A DNA stretch of 34,812 nucleotides, from contig JAFZCF010000023.1 in the NCBI GenBank assembly GCA_017552165.1, positions 1 through 34,812 of the forward strand. Reading direction: 5' to 3'. The stretch's first letter is position 1; every line of letters starts with the position of its first letter. Positions 33,145 through 34,812 of the stretch are shown here, piece after piece. The translations under genes and the position numbers were made by a program. The DNA comes from Clostridia bacterium. Its GTDB lineage: Bacteria > Bacillota_A > Clostridia > Oscillospirales > CAG-272. Below the pieces are notes generated by a model. The model did no database searches, was not told the DNA's origin, and saw nothing but the letters and a program-made list of their open reading frames with translations.

Positions 33145-33719
33145 AAAAAGCGGAAGGAGCCGGCCGGCTTCCGGAATATTACCGGCTCATGCGCTCTCTT
33201 TTGTGGCAAAACGTCAGAAGGACGAGCAGCATTGAGATCGCCTCGCGGCTCGGCGTTTCCCCGTCGACCGTCAGAAAGGACCTCGAACAGTTCTCCGGCT
33301 GTTCGAGGAGCGGATACGGCATCGACGCGGCTGCGCTTTTCAGGGCGATCGGGAAAACCCTCGGAATGGGGCGAGTGAGGACCGCCGTCGTTTTCTCCGA
33401 TAAAGAAAAATCGGACGGGCCGGTTTATTCGCAGTTTGAGATCCTCGGTGTCATGGACGCCGGGCGATGCGATGCCGGAGACATAGCCGAAAAGATCCGT
33501 GCGCTTAAGCCGGAGATACTTATTATCCGTGATTGCGCCGATCCAGGGAAAATGCCTGAGATCGTTTCGCGCGCCGTCGGGATGGGGATCCGCGGGATCC
33601 TTGATTACACCCGGTCGGATCTCGGGGACATCGGATGCCCGGTGGTGCGTGTCGATCCGGTCGACGCAATGACGGATCTGATATTTCAGATGACATGTAA
33701 CGAAAAGGAAAGCAGATAA
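33141..33719 (+). CDS. Rex-like redox regulator with degenerate NAD domain
   Basis: The protein has 192 residues. The N-terminal winged helix is clearly Rex (RLPEYYRLMRSL at 9-20, IEIASRLGVSPSTVRKDLEQ at 31-50, SGYGID at 57-62). The C-terminal half aligns with the end of the Rex Rossmann domain (MGIRGILDYTRSDLGDIG, 148-165). The Gly-rich G-x-G-x-x-G NAD-binding loop that should lie near residue 85 is missing; the region reads RTAVVFSDKEKSDG. The protein is about 20 residues shorter than usual Rex. Start is TTG at 33141, overlapping the upstream stop, with AAGGA 6 bases before; the first ATG would cut off the family's RLPEYY segment. It may be a Rex paralogue that no longer senses NADH in the usual way. 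Confidence 0.8.
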   Translation: MKKAEGAGRLPEYYRLMRSLLWQNVRRTSSIEIASRLGVSPSTVRKDLEQFSGCSRSGYGIDAAALFRAIGKTLGMGRVRTAVVFSDKEKSDGPVYSQFEILGVMDAGRCDAGDIAEKIRALKPEILIIRDCADPGKMPEIVSRAVGMGIRGILDYTRSDLGDIGCPVVRVDPVDAMTDLIFQMTCNEKESR

Positions 33720-34664
33720 ATGAAACTTAAACCGGTATACGGAGACAGGGCGGTCGCGATACCCGCTTTGGCGGTCGGCCTTGACGATCCCGACGCCCTG
33801 AGACTTCTGATACTTCTTTGCTCTGATCCTGAGCTTTGCGAGGATCCCACGCCTTCGGCGCTCGCCGCCAATCTCGGATGCGACAGGGACTTTGCCGTGC
33901 TGGCTCTCGAACGGCTCATTTCCGCAGGGCTTGTCAGGGAGGGGACTCAGCTGAAGGTGCTTGACGGCGAGGAGATTGCTGCCGCGTACGATAACGACGG
34001 TGAACTTGCCGGGCTTATCGAGGAATGTCAGAACATCTGCGGCGTGCTGTCTTTCAACAAAGCTGACGTTTCCCGTATCGTCGCCATGCGCAGAGAACTC
34101 GAGATGGACCCCGAGGCGATACTGTTCCTGTTTTCACATCTTGCCGAAAAACTCAGGGAAACGAAGGAGGAGCGCATAACCCCTGCCTACGTGACGAAGG
34201 TCGCCTACTCGATAAAGATAAGAACTGTGTCCGCAATGACGGACTATATAGAGGGCGAAAGAAAGAAATATCAGATCGAGGGCAAACTGCGCGCTTTGTT
34301 TGGACTTAGGAGGGGCAAGATCAGTCCGAAATATCAGAAGCTTTTCGATACCTGGACCGGAGAATGGGGCATGGGCATCGATATGATAGAGGCGGCGTAC
34401 GATGCGGCGGATCCCGAAAAGGTCGGTCCCGTGTATGTTGACGGGATATTGCGCGACTGGTACGAAAAAGGAATTAAAACGCCGGAAGAGGCCGCCGCTG
34501 AGAAGGAAAATCACAGATCCGAAGGCTCTGCGGTCACCGGGAAAAAGACCGGCGGGCGCGGGAAGCAGACGATAATCGAAAACTTTGATCCCGAAAAAAC
34601 CTTTGACGACGCTATTAAGCGCAGTCGTGAGAAGATGTTGAGGGAGATAGGCGAAAAGGAATGA
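33720..34664 (+). CDS. DnaD domain-containing primosome protein
   Basis: This 314-residue protein begins with a winged-helix-like region (residues 20-85: PSALAANLGCDRDFAVLALE and RLISAGLV). A first DnaD-type helical domain (about 100-185) and a second (about 195-260) follow. The latter ends in the family signature YVDGILRDWYEKGIKTPEEA. The tail is charged and probably disordered. DnaD/DnaB-type proteins act in loading the replicative helicase at origins and stalled forks. The start codon directly follows the Rex-like gene's stop, with AAAGGAAA upstream. The gene order DnaD-domain protein then DnaC/DnaI-like loader is typical of Clostridia and supports the call. Confidence 0.9.
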   Translation: MKLKPVYGDRAVAIPALAVGLDDPDALRLLILLCSDPELCEDPTPSALAANLGCDRDFAVLALERLISAGLVREGTQLKVLDGEEIAAAYDNDGELAGLIEECQNICGVLSFNKADVSRIVAMRRELEMDPEAILFLFSHLAEKLRETKEERITPAYVTKVAYSIKIRTVSAMTDYIEGERKKYQIEGKLRALFGLRRGKISPKYQKLFDTWTGEWGMGIDMIEAAYDAADPEKVGPVYVDGILRDWYEKGIKTPEEAAAEKENHRSEGSAVTGKKTGGRGKQTIIENFDPEKTFDDAIKRSREKMLREIGEKE

Positions 34665-34667
34665 CGG

Positions 34668-34812
34668 ATGAGCTATAACAGGCAGAACTACGCGCGTATC
34701 GTGCGCGAATACGAAGTCAGAAGGATAGAGGCGGAAGAGCTTGCCGAAAAAAGGCGCGCGGAGCTGACGGCGGGGATACCCACCTTGCGTGAGATCGACG
34801 AAAAGCTCAAAG
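34668..34812 (+). CDS. Helicase loader (DnaC/DnaI-like ATPase), 5' fragment
   Basis: Only 48 codons are in the window, starting MSYNRQNYARIVREYEVRR and continuing as a charged helix to IPTLREIDEKLK. This matches the N-terminal helical region of the DnaC/DnaI-like ATP-binding proteins that follow DnaD-domain genes in Clostridia. The AAA+ core would lie beyond the window. AAGGA at 34656-34660 has a 7-base spacer to the ATG, and the start is 4 bases after the DnaD gene's stop. The call rests on N-terminal similarity and gene order. Confidence 0.75.
   Translation, partial: MSYNRQNYARIVREYEVRRIEAEELAEKRRAELTAGIPTLREIDEKLK

Noticed and set aside
1..34812. tRNA genes, rRNA genes, insertion sequences, prophage genes and replication origins
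   Set aside because: I looked for cloverleaf-like segments, transposase motifs and terminal inverted repeats and saw none. The intergenic spaces are too short for most of these.

Overview
The window is 34.8 kb of densely packed, GC-rich bacterial chromosome. The gene content points to a Firmicute of the class Clostridia, probably an uncultured gut-associated lineage: a DnaD-type primosome protein followed by a DnaC/DnaI-like loader, a Rex-like regulator, ThiI without a rhodanese domain, lipobox lipoproteins, AGGAGG ribosome binding sites and clear sigma-A promoters (TTGACA/TATAAT). There are no rRNA or tRNA genes, CRISPR arrays, transposases or phage genes, and no gene-free stretch exceeds about 230 bases.

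Region 1 (1-3945): the 3' part of dnaE, whose protein seems to lack the usual C-terminal OB fold, then a bifunctional class A penicillin-binding protein with its own promoter and terminator hairpin.

Region 2 (about 4010-16975): a single 12.8 kb, eight-gene glycan operon. It has one candidate promoter, intergenic gaps of -4 to +24 bases, and a closing hairpin. It encodes two tandem BNR/Asp-box sialidase-superfamily proteins without signal peptides, a DUF4838 protein without a signal peptide, and five consecutive paralogous lipoproteins of about 570-590 residues. The five have the DUF4091/GH123 architecture and each keeps an Asp-Glu pair where GH123 beta-N-acetylgalactosaminidases have their catalytic pair. 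This array is the most unusual feature of the window.

Region 3 (16996-21902): a five-gene amino-sugar operon behind a near-consensus promoter: a Gfo/Idh/MocA oxidoreductase, a xylose-isomerase-like TIM barrel, a ROK sugar kinase, NagA and NagB. It ends in a bidirectional terminator. A reasonable inference is that regions 2 and 3 work together. Surface lipoproteins would release N-acetylhexosamines, and the cytoplasmic enzymes would trim, phosphorylate, deacetylate and deaminate them to fructose-6-phosphate. No transporter or dedicated regulator is in the window.

Region 4 (21907-34812): housekeeping genes. On the minus strand are dut and a U32-family protein, divergent from nth-thiI-ychF-PAP2 through back-to-back promoters. 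Then come an Rrf2 regulator with manA, a minus-strand zinc-ribbon membrane protein, and a run of dCMP deaminase, rimI and tsaD. The last block is an isocitrate dehydrogenase-like enzyme, a degenerate Rex-like regulator, a DnaD-domain protein and the start of a helicase-loader gene cut by the window edge.
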